Origin: Thermithiobacillus tepidarius DSM 3134
GTDB lineage: Bacteria; Pseudomonadota; Gammaproteobacteria; Acidithiobacillales; Thermithiobacillaceae
DNA: 64,000 nucleotides
Assembly (NCBI RefSeq): GCF_000423825.1
Contig: NZ_AUIS01000005.1
Coordinates: 124,001 to 188,000, forward strand
Direction of reading: 5' to 3'
The position numbers and the translations under genes were made by a program. Positions 1-8,731 of the stretch are shown here, in pieces. The notes beneath the pieces are model-generated. The model saw nothing but the letters and a program-made list of their open reading frames with translations, was not told where the DNA came from and did no database searches. The stretch's first letter is position 1. Each line of letters opens with the position of its first letter.

Positions 1-411
1 AACGGCAATCCGCCCCTGATCAACGAGGACGGCTACCAGCAGCGCGATTTCGTCAGCGTCTACGACGTGGCCCGCGCCTGCCGCCTGGCCCTGGAGGTGC
101 CGGAGGCGGCGGACCAGGTCTTCAACATCGCCAGCGGCAACCAGTACACCATCCGCGAGGTGGCCGAGCGCATGGCCGTGGCCCTGGGCAAGCCGCAGAT
201 CCGGCCGGAGATCACCGGCAAGTACCGGGTCGGCGACATCCGCCACTGCGTGGCCGACATCGGCCATGCCCGCCGGGTGCTCGGCTACGAGCCGCGGGTG
301 AGCCTGGAGGAGGGGCTGGTCGAGCTGGCCGAGTGGCTGGAAGGCCAGAGCGCCGTGGACCGCGTGGCCGAGGCGCGCGCCGAACTGGCCATGCGGGGAC
401 TGGCCCTATGA
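1..411 (+). CDS. NAD-dependent sugar epimerase/dehydratase, C-terminal part
   Basis: The reading frame is open from the first base, so the gene begins outside the window and only about 136 C-terminal residues are seen. The visible part fits the substrate-binding half of an extended SDR sugar epimerase: QRDFVSVYDVARA, then FNIASGN, then a C-terminal helix region with VLGYEPRVSLEEGL. In this family RDFxxVxDVA and FN(I/V)xxG are standard landmarks. The Rossmann motif and the Tyr-x3-Lys pair would lie upstream. Its TGA overlaps the next ATG by 4 bp (ATGA), so it is translationally coupled to the glycan genes downstream. The exact sugar substrate cannot be read. Confidence 0.85.
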   Translation, partial: NGNPPLINEDGYQQRDFVSVYDVARACRLALEVPEAADQVFNIASGNQYTIREVAERMAVALGKPQIRPEITGKYRVGDIRHCVADIGHARRVLGYEPRVSLEEGLVELAEWLEGQSAVDRVAEARAELAMRGLAL

Positions 412-2399
412 CACAGCCGATCGTAGGCCTGGTGGAGTGGTTCCGGCCCGGCGAGCATGAGCGCGTGGAGCGCGTGCTCGCCGACTTGCGCAGCCTGGGC
501 GTGAAGGATCTGCGCGTCGGCGTGTCCTGGGCGGACTGGTTCTCGGCGGACGGCGAGGCCTGGTACCGCTGGCTGTTGCCGCGCTTGGCGCAGGAGGTGA
601 GGATCCTGCCCTGCTTTCTCGACGCCCTGCCTTTCCTGAACGCGGTCACCCGCCTGACGCGCCCGCCCCACGAGCCCGAGGCCTATGCCGACTGGATCGA
701 GCTCTTCATCGCCCGCCACGGCCAGACCTTCGAGTGGCTGGAGCTGTGGATCGATCCCTTCCTGCGGCAGCCGGACGCGGCGCTGGATGCCGGCGAGCAG
801 GTGTGCTTCAGCGAGATGCTGAGCGACGCCGCCCGCCGGGCCCGCAAGCAGGGCAAGAAGATCGTCCTGGGCGGCCTCAGCCCGCGCTACCCCAAGTGGC
901 TGCAGGTGCTGGCCGGCCATGGCCTGCTGGCGCACGTGGATGCGCTGGGCCTGCACGCCTTTCCGGGCACCTACGATTTCCAGTGGGAGGGCTGGCCCGA
1001 TGCCGTCGACCGGCTGCGCGGCATGCTGGCCGGGCCGGGCGCGCAGCCGGAGATCTGGATCAGCGAAACGGGCTACGCCACCGTGCGCCATGACGAGCGC
1101 CAGCAGCTGCGCGAATTCCTTGCCGCCCTGGACGCCCCGGTGACGCGGGTCTACTGGTACGGCCTGGAGGACCGGCCCGTGCCGGCCGAGGCGGGCGATT
1201 ATCAGGACGAGCGCGCGGCCCATTTCGGCCTGCGCCAGGCCGACGGCGCCCCCAAGCTGCTGTTCCGCCTGTGGGCGACGGGCGGCCTGGACGGCGTGCG
1301 CGAGGCGGCCTGGATGACCCGGCAGTGGCGGGCGAGCCGCGAGCGCGTGGCGCTCATCACCGGCGGCGCCGGCTTCATCGGCACCAATCTGGCCCATCGG
1401 CTGCTCGGCATGGGGCGGCCGGTGCTGATCCTGGACAACCTGGCCCGCCCCGGCGTGGAGCGCAACCTGCAGTGGCTGCGCGACACCCACGGCGAGCGTG
1501 CCCGCTTCCAACTGGCCGACATGCGCGATGCCGGCGCCGTGCGCGAGGCGGTGGCGCGGGCGGAGCAGGTCTACCACCTGGCGGCGCAGGTCGCCGTCAC
1601 CACCAGCCTGGTCAACCCCCTGCACGATTTCCAGGTCAACGCCCTGGGCACCATCAATCTGCTGGAGGCGGTGCGCGCCCAGGACGCGCCGCCGCCGGTG
1701 CTCATCACGTCCACCAACAAGGTCTACGGCGCCCTGGAGCAGGTGGGCCTGCGCCTGCACGGCAAGCGCTACGAGCCCGAGCAGGACCTGCTGCGCGGCC
1801 GCGGCATCGGCGAGGAGGCGCCGCTGGACTTCCACAGCCCCTACGGCTGCTCCAAGGGCGCGGCGGACCAGTACGTGCTCGACTACGCCCGTTCCTTCGG
1901 GCTGGCCACCGCCGTGTTCCGCATGAGCTGCATCTACGGCCCGCACCAGTTCGGCACCGAGGACCAGGGCTGGGTGGCCCACTTCCTGATCCGCGCCATC
2001 GAGGATCAGCCCATCACCCTCTACGGCGACGGCATGCAGGTGCGCGACGTGCTCTTCGTGGAGGACCTGGTGGACGCCCTGCTGCTGGCCATGGAGCGCA
2101 TGGACGCCCTGTCCGGCCAGGCCTTCAACATGGGCGGCGGGCCGGCCAACAGCGTGAGCCTGCTGGAGCTCATCGAGCTCATTGCCGAGCTGCACGGCGG
2201 CACGCCCGACTACCGCTTCGGCCCCTGGCGCGTGGGCGACCAGCGCTACTACGTGTCCGACACCCGCAAGTTCCAGGCCGCCACCGGCTGGCAGCCGCGC
2301 GTGGACGTGCGCACCGGCGTGCGGCGGCTCTACGAGTGGCTGCTGGCCAGCCGCGGGCTGGCGCCCCGGCGCCCGAAAACAGCGGAGGCAATGCGATGA
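408..2399 (+). CDS. Glycoside-hydrolase-like domain fused to NDP-sugar epimerase
   Basis: A 663-residue two-domain protein. Residues 1-295 form a GH39/GH-A-type TIM-barrel-like domain: LRVGVSWADW (35-44), WLELWIDP (110-117), GGLSP (155-159), LHAFP (182-186), WISETG (217-222) and VYWYGLED (248-255). Residues 312-650 are an extended SDR: GGAGFIG (319-325), STNKVYG (435-441) and SPYGCSK with Y479 and K483. STNKVYG is typical of CDP-paratose/tyvelose 2-epimerases. In clan A hydrolases the acid/base lies in an N-E pair; here the pair is I115-D116, while the nucleophile-position E220 is kept, so hydrolysis may be weak or replaced by binding. The start overlaps the upstream stop by 4 bp and the end overlaps the radical SAM gene by 4 bp. 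The domain is homologous to the permuted protein at 23518-24441. Confidence 0.85.
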   Translation: MTQPIVGLVEWFRPGEHERVERVLADLRSLGVKDLRVGVSWADWFSADGEAWYRWLLPRLAQEVRILPCFLDALPFLNAVTRLTRPPHEPEAYADWIELFIARHGQTFEWLELWIDPFLRQPDAALDAGEQVCFSEMLSDAARRARKQGKKIVLGGLSPRYPKWLQVLAGHGLLAHVDALGLHAFPGTYDFQWEGWPDAVDRLRGMLAGPGAQPEIWISETGYATVRHDERQQLREFLAALDAPVTRVYWYGLEDRPVPAEAGDYQDERAAHFGLRQADGAPKLLFRLWATGGLDGVREAAWMTRQWRASRERVALITGGAGFIGTNLAHRLLGMGRPVLILDNLARPGVERNLQWLRDTHGERARFQLADMRDAGAVREAVARAEQVYHLAAQVAVTTSLVNPLHDFQVNALGTINLLEAVRAQDAPPPVLITSTNKVYGALEQVGLRLHGKRYEPEQDLLRGRGIGEEAPLDFHSPYGCSKGAADQYVLDYARSFGLATAVFRMSCIYGPHQFGTEDQGWVAHFLIRAIEDQPITLYGDGMQVRDVLFVEDLVDALLLAMERMDALSGQAFNMGGGPANSVSLLELIELIAELHGGTPDYRFGPWRVGDQRYYVSDTRKFQAATGWQPRVDVRTGVRRLYEWLLASRGLAPRRPKTAEAMR

Positions 2400-3697
2400 A
2401 ATACGCTCTGGTCAACCCCCACTGGCGCTTCGACGGCTCCATCTACTTCGGCTGTCCCGAGCCGCACCTGCCCCTGGAATACGGCTACGCCCGCCAGTTG
2501 CTGGAGGCGGAAGGGCACGAGGTGCTGCTGGTGGACGGCCACCTGGAGCAGCTGAGCCGCGAGGCCATCCGCGACCGGGTGGCGGACTTCGCGCCCGACT
2601 TCACCGTCGTCACCACCGCGCCCAGCTATCTCTTCTGGCGCTGCGCCCAGCCCGAGCTGCGCGTGCCCCAGGAAACGGTGCGCGATCTGCGCGCGGTCGG
2701 CGGCACCCTGATCGGCGTCGGCCCGCACGGCTCCAGCACGCCGGGCATCGTCCTGCAAAAGCTCGGCGTGGACGTGCTGGTCATGGGCGAGTGCGAGGAC
2801 GTCCTGCCGCAACTGGCCGAGCGCGACACCTGGCCCTTCCTGCAATCCATCTGCTACTGGCAGGACGGCCGGCCGCGCGTGCAGGGCGGCCCGCACGCCA
2901 CCGACATGAGCCTGCTGCCGGCCCTGCGCTGGCCGGATGCGCTGGTGCGCCGCCACGGCCACCACCACCATCGCTTCGACGGCGCGCCCCAGGGCCCGGG
3001 CGCCGAGATGGAGGCCTCGCGCGGCTGTCCCTATCACTGCAGCTTCTGCGCCAAGGACAACTTCCGCGACCAGTACCGCCGCCGGCCGCTGGCGGTGGTG
3101 CTGGAGGAGCTGGACGGCCTCATCGCCCAGGGCGTCGAGTACATCTACTTCATCGACGAGATCTTCCTGCCCAACCGGGAGCTTCTGGAGGCGCTGGCGG
3201 CACGGCCGGTGAAGTTCGGCGTGCAGACCCGCATTGATCTCTGGAAGCCCGACATGATCGACCTCCTGGGCCGGGCCGGCTGCGTGTCCATCGAGGCGGG
3301 CGTGGAGAGCATCAGCGAGGAGGGGCGGCAACTGCTCGACAAGAACTGCCGGCTGTCCACCCCCGAGCTGGCCGAGCGCCTGATCCACGCCAAGCGGCTG
3401 GTGCCCTTCGTCCAGGCCACCCTGATGGAGTCCAAGGTGGACGACATGGAGGCCGTGGAGGCCTGGCGCGCCCACCTGCAGGCGCACGGCGTCTGGGCCA
3501 ACAAGCCGGTGCCGCTCTTCGCCTATCCCGGCTCGCCCGACTACCGCAAGCGCTGGGGCGCGCCCGACGACCAGGCCTGGGAGCGGGCCCACGCCGACTA
3601 TCTGGCCCAGTTCAGCGAATTCAGCGACATCCAGACGGAGCAGCCTCTGCCCCTGTCCCTGCTGGAGCTGTGCGAGGCCGAGCGCCGGGCGCCCTGA
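2396..3697 (+). CDS. B12-binding radical SAM protein of a glycan cluster
   Basis: 433 residues. The first about 190 look like a cobalamin-binding Rossmann domain (PLEYGYARQLLEAEGHEV, then GGTLIGVGPHG). The radical SAM core has CxxxCxxC as C211, C215 and C218 (GCPYHCSFCAK), which would bind the [4Fe-4S] cluster. FIDEIFLPN and SIEAGVES are typical later strands of the barrel. Class B radical SAM enzymes of this layout perform methyl transfer or other carbon-centred chemistry; the substrate here is unknown. A histidine-rich stretch (HGHHHHR, about 188-193) lies in the linker before the core. I recall a TIGRFAM family of such proteins tied to oligosaccharide clusters, but could not check it. The ATG overlaps the upstream TGA, and its own stop overlaps the next start by 1 bp. 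Confidence 0.85.
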   Translation: MKYALVNPHWRFDGSIYFGCPEPHLPLEYGYARQLLEAEGHEVLLVDGHLEQLSREAIRDRVADFAPDFTVVTTAPSYLFWRCAQPELRVPQETVRDLRAVGGTLIGVGPHGSSTPGIVLQKLGVDVLVMGECEDVLPQLAERDTWPFLQSICYWQDGRPRVQGGPHATDMSLLPALRWPDALVRRHGHHHHRFDGAPQGPGAEMEASRGCPYHCSFCAKDNFRDQYRRRPLAVVLEELDGLIAQGVEYIYFIDEIFLPNRELLEALAARPVKFGVQTRIDLWKPDMIDLLGRAGCVSIEAGVESISEEGRQLLDKNCRLSTPELAERLIHAKRLVPFVQATLMESKVDDMEAVEAWRAHLQAHGVWANKPVPLFAYPGSPDYRKRWGAPDDQAWERAHADYLAQFSEFSDIQTEQPLPLSLLELCEAERRAP

Positions 3698-4860
3698 TGC
3701 CGTCCGCCGCCCGCCCCCGGCGCATCCTGATGACCGCCGACACCGTCGGCGGGGTCTGGGTCTATGCCCTGGAGCTGGCGCGCGCCCTGGCGCCCCACGG
3801 CGTGGAAGTGGCGCTCGCCACCATGGGCGCGCCCCTGCGTCCGGCGCAATGGGCGGCGGCGCGCCGCCTGCCCAATCTCACGGTGCACGAGAGTGATTTC
3901 CGCCTCGAATGGATGGAGGCGCCCTGGGCGGACGTGGCGCGCGCCGGCACCTGGCTCATGGAGCTCGAAGAACGGATTCGCCCCGACCTGGTGCACCTGA
4001 ACGGCTACGCCCACGGCGCCCTGCCCTGGCACGCGCCCACCCTGGTGGTGGGCCACTCCTGCGTGCTGTCCTGGTGGCGGGCGGTGCGCGGCGAGGACGC
4101 CCCGCCGGCCTGGCAGCGCTACCGCGAGGCGGTGGCGCGCGGCCTGCGGGCGGCGGACCGGGTGGCGGCGCCCACCCGCGCCATGCTGGCGGCCCTGGAA
4201 TGGCACTACGGCCCGCTGCCCGCCGCCCGCGTGCTGCCCAACGGCCGGGCGGCGGCCGAGTTCGCGCCGCAGCCCAAGGCAAGCTACATCTTCGCCGCCG
4301 GCCGCCTCTGGGACGAGGCCAAGAACATCGGCGCCCTGGCCCGCGTCGCGCCGCAACTGCCCTGGCCCGTGTGGGTGGCCGGCGACACCCGCCACCCGGA
4401 CGGCGGCGAGTGCGAGACCGGCGCCGTGCGCGCCCTGGGCCGCCTCGATCAGGCGGCGCTCGCCGGCTGGCTCGGCCGCGCCGCCATCTATGCCCTGCCG
4501 GCCCGCTACGAGCCCTTCGGGCTGTCGGTGCTGGAGGCGGGTCTGGCCGGCTGCGCCCTGGTGCTGGGCGACATTCCCAGCCTGCGCGAGCTGTGGGACG
4601 GCGCCGCCTGCTTCGTGGACCCCCAGGACCCGGACGCCCTGGGCGCGGCGCTGACGGCGCTATGCCGCGACGAAGGGCGGCGGGCCCGCTTGGCCGCCGC
4701 GGCCCGCGCCCGCGCCCTGGGCTTCGGCCGCGAGCGCATGGCGGCGGCCTACCTGGACGCCTACGGCGAGCTGCTGAGCGAGCGCGCCGCGCTGCTGGGC
4801 GCCATGGAACGACTCCCGGCCGCCGGCCTGAGCGGCTGCGCGCCGGGGCCCATGCATTGA
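3697..4860 (+). CDS. GT4-family glycosyltransferase
   Basis: 387 residues with a GT-B fold pattern. The N-terminal domain begins LMTADTVGGVWVYALELARAL, where the glycine-rich loop is typical for GT4. The C-terminal nucleotide-sugar half shows AAGRLWDEAKN, then LPARYEPFGLSVLEAGLAGCALV, the E-x7-E type motif of retaining GT4 enzymes. The start ATG at 3697 shares one base with the upstream TGA (TGATG), so it is coupled to the radical SAM gene. It should act on a cytoplasmic sugar nucleotide; donor and acceptor are not evident. No membrane segment is seen. Confidence 0.85.
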   Translation: MPSAARPRRILMTADTVGGVWVYALELARALAPHGVEVALATMGAPLRPAQWAAARRLPNLTVHESDFRLEWMEAPWADVARAGTWLMELEERIRPDLVHLNGYAHGALPWHAPTLVVGHSCVLSWWRAVRGEDAPPAWQRYREAVARGLRAADRVAAPTRAMLAALEWHYGPLPAARVLPNGRAAAEFAPQPKASYIFAAGRLWDEAKNIGALARVAPQLPWPVWVAGDTRHPDGGECETGAVRALGRLDQAALAGWLGRAAIYALPARYEPFGLSVLEAGLAGCALVLGDIPSLRELWDGAACFVDPQDPDALGAALTALCRDEGRRARLAAAARARALGFGRERMAAAYLDAYGELLSERAALLGAMERLPAAGLSGCAPGPMH

Positions 4861-4893
4861 ACGACAAAACCTAGAGCAAAGGGAGGCCAGCGC

Positions 4894-6012
4894 TTGCGTA
4901 TCGTCCTGTTCTACCATTCCCTGGTGTCCGACTGGAACCACGGCAATGCCCACTTCCTGCGCGGCGTGGCGAGCGAGCTCCTGCGCCGCGGCCACGAGGT
5001 GCACGTCTACGAGCCCGCCGACGGCTGGAGCCGCGCCAACCTGCTGGCCGAACACGGCGAGAGCGCGCTGGACGGCTTCCACGCCGCCTATCCGGGGCTG
5101 CGCAGCCGGCTCTACGACGAGCGCAGCCTCGATCTCGACGCGGCCCTGGACGGCGCCGGCCTGGTGCTGGTGCACGAGTGGAACACGCATGAACTGGTGC
5201 GGCGCATCGGCGCGCACCGCGCCCGCACGGGCGGCTACCGCCTGCTCTTCCACGACACCCACCACCGCGCCGCGACCGACCCCGCCGCCATGGCCGCCTA
5301 CGACTTGCGCCATTACGACGGCGTGCTGGCCTTCGGCGGCGTGATCCGCGACCTCTATCTGGCCCAGGGCTGGGCGGCGCGCGCCTGGACCTGGCACGAG
5401 GCCGCCGACGTGCGGGTGTTCCGGCCGCTCGACGGCGAGGAGAAGGCGGGCGATCTCGTCTGGATCGGCAACTGGGGCGACGAGGAGCGCACGGCCGAGC
5501 TGCACGAATTCCTGCTGGGGCCGGTCAAGGCCCTGGGCCTCGATGCGCGCATCCACGGCGTACGCTATCCGGCGCACGCGCTCGCCGCGCTGCGCGAGGC
5601 CGGCATCGACTACGGCGGCTGGCTGCCCAACCACGCCGCGCCGGCCGCCTTCGCCCGCTACCGCGTCACCGTGCACGTGCCGCGCCGGCCCTACGCGCGG
5701 GCGCTGCCAGGCATTCCCACCATCCGCCCCTTCGAGGCCCTGGCCTGCGGCATCCCGCTGGTCTCCGCCCCCTGGGAGGACGCCGAAGGCCTCTTCACCC
5801 CCGGCGCGGACTACCTCGTGGCCCGCAATGGCGCCGAGATGCAGGCCCACCTGCGCATGCTGCTGGCCGATGCCGACGCCGCCCGCGCCCTGGCCGAGCG
5901 CGGCCGCCAGACCATCCTGGCGCGCCACACCTGCGCCCACCGGGTGGACGAGCTGCTGGACATCCACGCCGAGCTGGAGGGCCTGCCGGCGCGGCAGGCG
6001 GCGCTGGCATGA
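4894..6012 (+). CDS. CgeB-like glycosyltransferase (paralogue 1)
   Basis: 372 residues, TTG start chosen because GGGAGG stands about 7 bp upstream and the protein aligns from LRIVLFYHSLVSDW. It belongs to the same paralogous set as the genes at 6009, 30209 and 33089, all starting with a strand followed by S-x-W and an N/H-G pair, then RG and GHxVxxxE. The C-terminal part (TIRPFEALACGIPLVSAPWED, then LVARNGAEM) matches the Glyco_trans_1_2/CgeB type of GT-B enzyme. It follows the GT4 gene after 33 bp and overlaps the next gene by 4 bp. Substrate unknown. Confidence 0.8.
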   Translation: MRIVLFYHSLVSDWNHGNAHFLRGVASELLRRGHEVHVYEPADGWSRANLLAEHGESALDGFHAAYPGLRSRLYDERSLDLDAALDGAGLVLVHEWNTHELVRRIGAHRARTGGYRLLFHDTHHRAATDPAAMAAYDLRHYDGVLAFGGVIRDLYLAQGWAARAWTWHEAADVRVFRPLDGEEKAGDLVWIGNWGDEERTAELHEFLLGPVKALGLDARIHGVRYPAHALAALREAGIDYGGWLPNHAAPAAFARYRVTVHVPRRPYARALPGIPTIRPFEALACGIPLVSAPWEDAEGLFTPGADYLVARNGAEMQAHLRMLLADADAARALAERGRQTILARHTCAHRVDELLDIHAELEGLPARQAALA

Positions 6013-7130
6013 GCGCCGGCCTGCGCATCGCCTTCTTCGGCTCCAGCCTCGTCTCCGCCTACTGGAACGGCGCGGCCACCTACTACCGCGGCATCATCCG
6101 CGCCCTGCACGAGCGCGGCCACCGCGTCACCTTCTACGAGCCCGACGCCTACGGCCGCCAGCAGCACCGCGACATCCCCGACCCCGGCTGGGCGCGGGTG
6201 GTGGTCTATCCCGGCGAGGGCGAGGACGGCGTGCGCCGGGCCCTGGCGGACGCGCGCGGCGCGGACCTCGTCGTCAAGGCCAGCGGCGTCGGCGTCTTCG
6301 ACGCGCTGCTGGAGGCCGCCGTGCTGGACATGCAGGGACCGGCCACCCTGGTCGCCTTCTGGGACGTGGACGCGCCCGCCACCCTCGACCGCGTGCAGCA
6401 CGATCCCGCCGACCCCTTCCGCGCCCTCATCCCGCGCTACGACCTCATCCTCACCTACGGCGGCGGCGACCCGGTGGTCAACGCCTACACCGCCCTCGAC
6501 GCGCGCCAGTGCGTGCCCGTCTACAACGCCCTCGACCCGGCCACCCACCACCCGGTGCCGCCGGACCCGCGCTTCGACGGCGACCTCGCCTTCCTCGGCA
6601 ACCGCCTGCCCGACCGCGAGGCGCGGGTGGAGGAGTTCTTCCTCAAGGCCGCCGCCGCGCTGCCGGACAAGCGCTTTCTCCTGGGCGGCAACGGCTGGGG
6701 CGACAAGCCCCTGCCGCCCAACGTCCGCTATCTCGGCCACGTCTACACCGCCGACCACAACGCCCTCAACTGCACCCCGCGCGCCGTGCTCAACATCAGC
6801 CGCGAAAGCATGGCCCGCTACGGCTTCTCGCCGGCCACCCGCGTCTTCGAAGCCGCCGGCGCCGGCGCGTGCCTCATCACCGACCACTGGGAAGGCATCG
6901 AATGCTTCCTGGAGCCCGACCGCGAGATCCTCGTGGCCCGCGACGGCGACGCAGTCGCCGAACACCTCCGCGCCCTCACCTCCGAGCGCGCCCGCGCCAT
7001 CGGCCAAGCCGCCCTGCGCCGCGTCCTCGCCGAACACACCTACGCCCACCGGGCGGCACAGGTGGAGGCGCTGCTGATGGGGAAGCGGGAGGGCAAGAGG
7101 GCGGGGGTGCTGGGGCGCAGGCTGGGCTGA
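6009..7130 (+). CDS. CgeB-like glycosyltransferase (paralogue 2)
   Basis: 373 residues. The N-terminus has the set's signature (IAFFGSSLVSAYWNGAATYY, then RGIIRALHERGHRVTFYEPD). The C-terminal sugar-nucleotide half has TRVFEAAGAGACLITDHWEG and ILVARDGDAV. The ATG overlaps the preceding TGA by 4 bp. The last about 20 residues are Lys/Gly/Arg-rich and diverge from the paralogues. This is the last gene of the left half of the glycan locus; the integron island follows directly, so a continuation of the operon may have been displaced. Confidence 0.8.
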   Translation: MSAGLRIAFFGSSLVSAYWNGAATYYRGIIRALHERGHRVTFYEPDAYGRQQHRDIPDPGWARVVVYPGEGEDGVRRALADARGADLVVKASGVGVFDALLEAAVLDMQGPATLVAFWDVDAPATLDRVQHDPADPFRALIPRYDLILTYGGGDPVVNAYTALDARQCVPVYNALDPATHHPVPPDPRFDGDLAFLGNRLPDREARVEEFFLKAAAALPDKRFLLGGNGWGDKPLPPNVRYLGHVYTADHNALNCTPRAVLNISRESMARYGFSPATRVFEAAGAGACLITDHWEGIECFLEPDREILVARDGDAVAEHLRALTSERARAIGQAALRRVLAEHTYAHRAAQVEALLMGKREGKRAGVLGRRLG

Positions 7131-7682
7131 GCCGGCGCCTGATCGAGGGGAGCAGGCAGAGCGGGCGGCGCGCGCCTGAGCTTGCCCCCGTTGGATTTCG
7201 CAATCTCAGCCCAATCTTGTCTCAACAGCCTTCCTGCCTCGCCCAGCCACCAAGCTTGCCGGCCGCCTCGCGCACAGCAGGTGGTCCAGCCAGGACAGCG
7301 ACTGCTTCAGCACCGCGCGAAAAGCCGCGCCGCCCAGCCTCGCCTTGACTTGCACTCGCCATCCCGCCGCCCCTCGTTCCAGAGGCGGCGCTTGCCATGA
7401 AACAGGATACAGCCCCCACAATCCAGCCCGACACGCCTGCTCCGTGCATGGGCTATAATGCCTGCATGGATGGGGTCCTTGGCTTGATCCAGCCGCTTTG
7501 GTTTGGGATGGCCGGTTGGCGTGACGGCAACTTTGGTGGTCTGATCCGCTTTTTCATTAGGGTGTGTAACAAAGGCGATCTGGCGATATGTGCCGGTGGG
7601 GTTAATGCGTATGGGTGTTACACGCTATGTTGGTGTAAAATAATGCACCTGTTAGGGTGGCTAATAGAAAGTTAGGGCTACT
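7131..7682. other. Gene-poor junction between glycan locus and cassette array
   Basis: 552 bp without a convincing gene. The first about 300 bp keep the high GC of the flank; after about 7440 the sequence becomes AT-richer. A perfect -10 hexamer TATAAT lies at 7454-7459 (+), but no good -35 stands at the right spacing. An 8-bp exact inverted repeat, GTGTAACA/TGTTACAC, spans about 7564-7623 and could be a degenerate attC or attI stem. Short open frames on both strands here (for example 7206-7421 minus and 7397-7675 plus) match nothing I recognise. An integron integrase would be expected in this position and is not present. Confidence 0.5.
7671..7677 (+). other. Integron core site GTTAGGG at the head of the array
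   Basis: GTTAGGG, agreeing with GTTRRRY except at the last base, stands 6 bp before the ATG of the first cassette gene. A second GTTAGGG is at 7651. In an integron, the first cassette is joined to attI at such a site, so this is either the attI crossover point or the 3' end of a lost cassette's attC. No integrase gene is nearby to decide. Confidence 0.4.
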
Positions 7683-8203
7683 ATGGAACTCCTCGGAAAC
7701 CACAAGGTGACATTCGATTTACTTCGTTCAATAGCGATCGAATGTCATGCGCTTGATGTGGCTGCGTATCACTTATTTGTTGACAGTACGCATTTGGAGG
7801 GAGTCGAAAAAACCAAAGAAATTTACGAGGAGCTTATGACGTCTCTGCTTCTCAATCTTGCCATTTCACTGCGCACGAAGTTCTATCAGGGTCTCGACCA
7901 CCGCACCACAATCCCATTTGTTTCCTACTGCGGGTTTCTTTTCAAGTACGCAAATAACCAAGAAGAAACCGTTAATTTCTCTATCAAGGATGTTTGCGAC
8001 AAGATTGTTCACGCCGATTCAGTTTCAAGGTATATGGAACCGGAGATACGACATCCAACGACATCTTTTCGCAAGATCTTCGCAGCAACTCCACGTGGGA
8101 ATTATCAATGTCAGTCAATCTGTTTACCGAGGCTGTGCTGAACTGGATACACCACACAGAGACAAACCCACCATCCATTTCGTGTTCGGAGATTGCACAA
8201 TGA
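7683..8203 (+). pseudogene. Cassette gene 1, unknown function, probably frameshifted
   Basis: The frame starting at ATG 7683 runs well (MELLGNHKVTF, then DVCDKIVHADSVSRYMEP) but its 3' end to 8141 looks unnatural. Another frame takes over from about 8060 with a natural-looking tail (STWELSMSVNLFTEAVLNWI) and stops at TGA 8201-8203, in a 4-bp overlap with the lipoprotein ATG. The simplest reading is one protein of about 170 residues broken by an indel between about 8040 and 8080. A sequencing error would give the same picture. No known domain is recognised. It sits 6 bp after a GTTAGGG core site, as cassette genes do. Confidence 0.5.
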
Positions 8204-8616
8204 AATACACCCCAGTTCTATTGCTCGGCTTGCTGCTAACCGCATGTGCTACGAGTTTCGATACTTTTGACCGCGCCTTACCAAAACTGAAGGGCCAAAA
8301 TATCAAAGTCGCAATTAATTATCTTGGCATTCCAGACCAGGAGTACGTGGTCGCAGGGAAAAAAGTGTATGTTTGGAGTACCACCGGAACCAACCCATTT
8401 CCGACCGCCGTTACGACCACGACCGACGGCACAGCGGGGAATAAACCATTCAAGGCTACATCAACAACTTACGCTTACGATCCCACCCCTCTTGGTTGCA
8501 AAGTCAAAATAGCCACTGACAACGAAATCGTAACCAACATTGAGTACGACGGAAATAATGGTCCTTGCTTCAAATATTCCGAGCGATTGAAGCCTCTTCT
8601 GGATGGGGCTAGCTAG
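8200..8616 (+). CDS. Cassette-encoded lipoprotein
   Basis: 138 residues. The N-terminus MKYTPVLLLGLLLTACATSF is a lipoprotein signal with lipobox LTAC, so the mature protein should be anchored through the cysteine. The rest contains a KVYVWSTTGTN segment, a Thr-rich stretch (TAVTTTTDGT) and a C-terminal Cys pair in PLGCKVKIA and GPCFKY that could form a disulfide. It overlaps the preceding gene by 4 bp with no attC between, so the two form one two-gene cassette ending at the attC of 8633. Function unknown. Confidence 0.75.
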   Translation: MKYTPVLLLGLLLTACATSFDTFDRALPKLKGQNIKVAINYLGIPDQEYVVAGKKVYVWSTTGTNPFPTAVTTTTDGTAGNKPFKATSTTYAYDPTPLGCKVKIATDNEIVTNIEYDGNNGPCFKYSERLKPLLDGAS

Positions 8617-8632
8617 CCGTGGTGGCAATCAG

Positions 8633-8713
8633 CCCTAACAATCGCTTCGAGAGGGACGCTCCGCCAGCAAGCTTCGCTTGCTGCCTCCGCGCCCCTCAAG
8701 CGAAACGTTAGGC
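8633..8713 (+). repeat. attC site 1
   Basis: Bounded by CCCTAAC (8633-8639) and GTTAGGC (8707-8713), fitting the attC inverse core and core. The arms TCGCTTCGAGAGGGACGC and GCGCCCCTCAAGCGA are imperfect inverted repeats, and the centre holds a small palindrome around CAAGCTTCGCTTG. Length 81 bp is normal. The near-identical left arm recurs at 10229. Confidence 0.85.
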
Positions 8714-8731
8714 TGAACACAAAGGAAACAA

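Noticed and set aside
2960-2980. Histidine cluster in the radical SAM protein as a metal site
   Set aside because: HGHHHHR lies in a linker before the core and may be chance; the CxxxCxxC cluster site is separate.
7206-7421. Possible integron integrase remnant on the - strand
   Set aside because: The 71-residue frame shows none of the tyrosine recombinase motifs (no HxLRH or the final Tyr region), so it is not evidence for intI.
7454-7459. Pc-like cassette promoter at a perfect TATAAT
   Set aside because: No acceptable -35 at 16-18 bp and no integrase gene to relate it to; kept only as a note.
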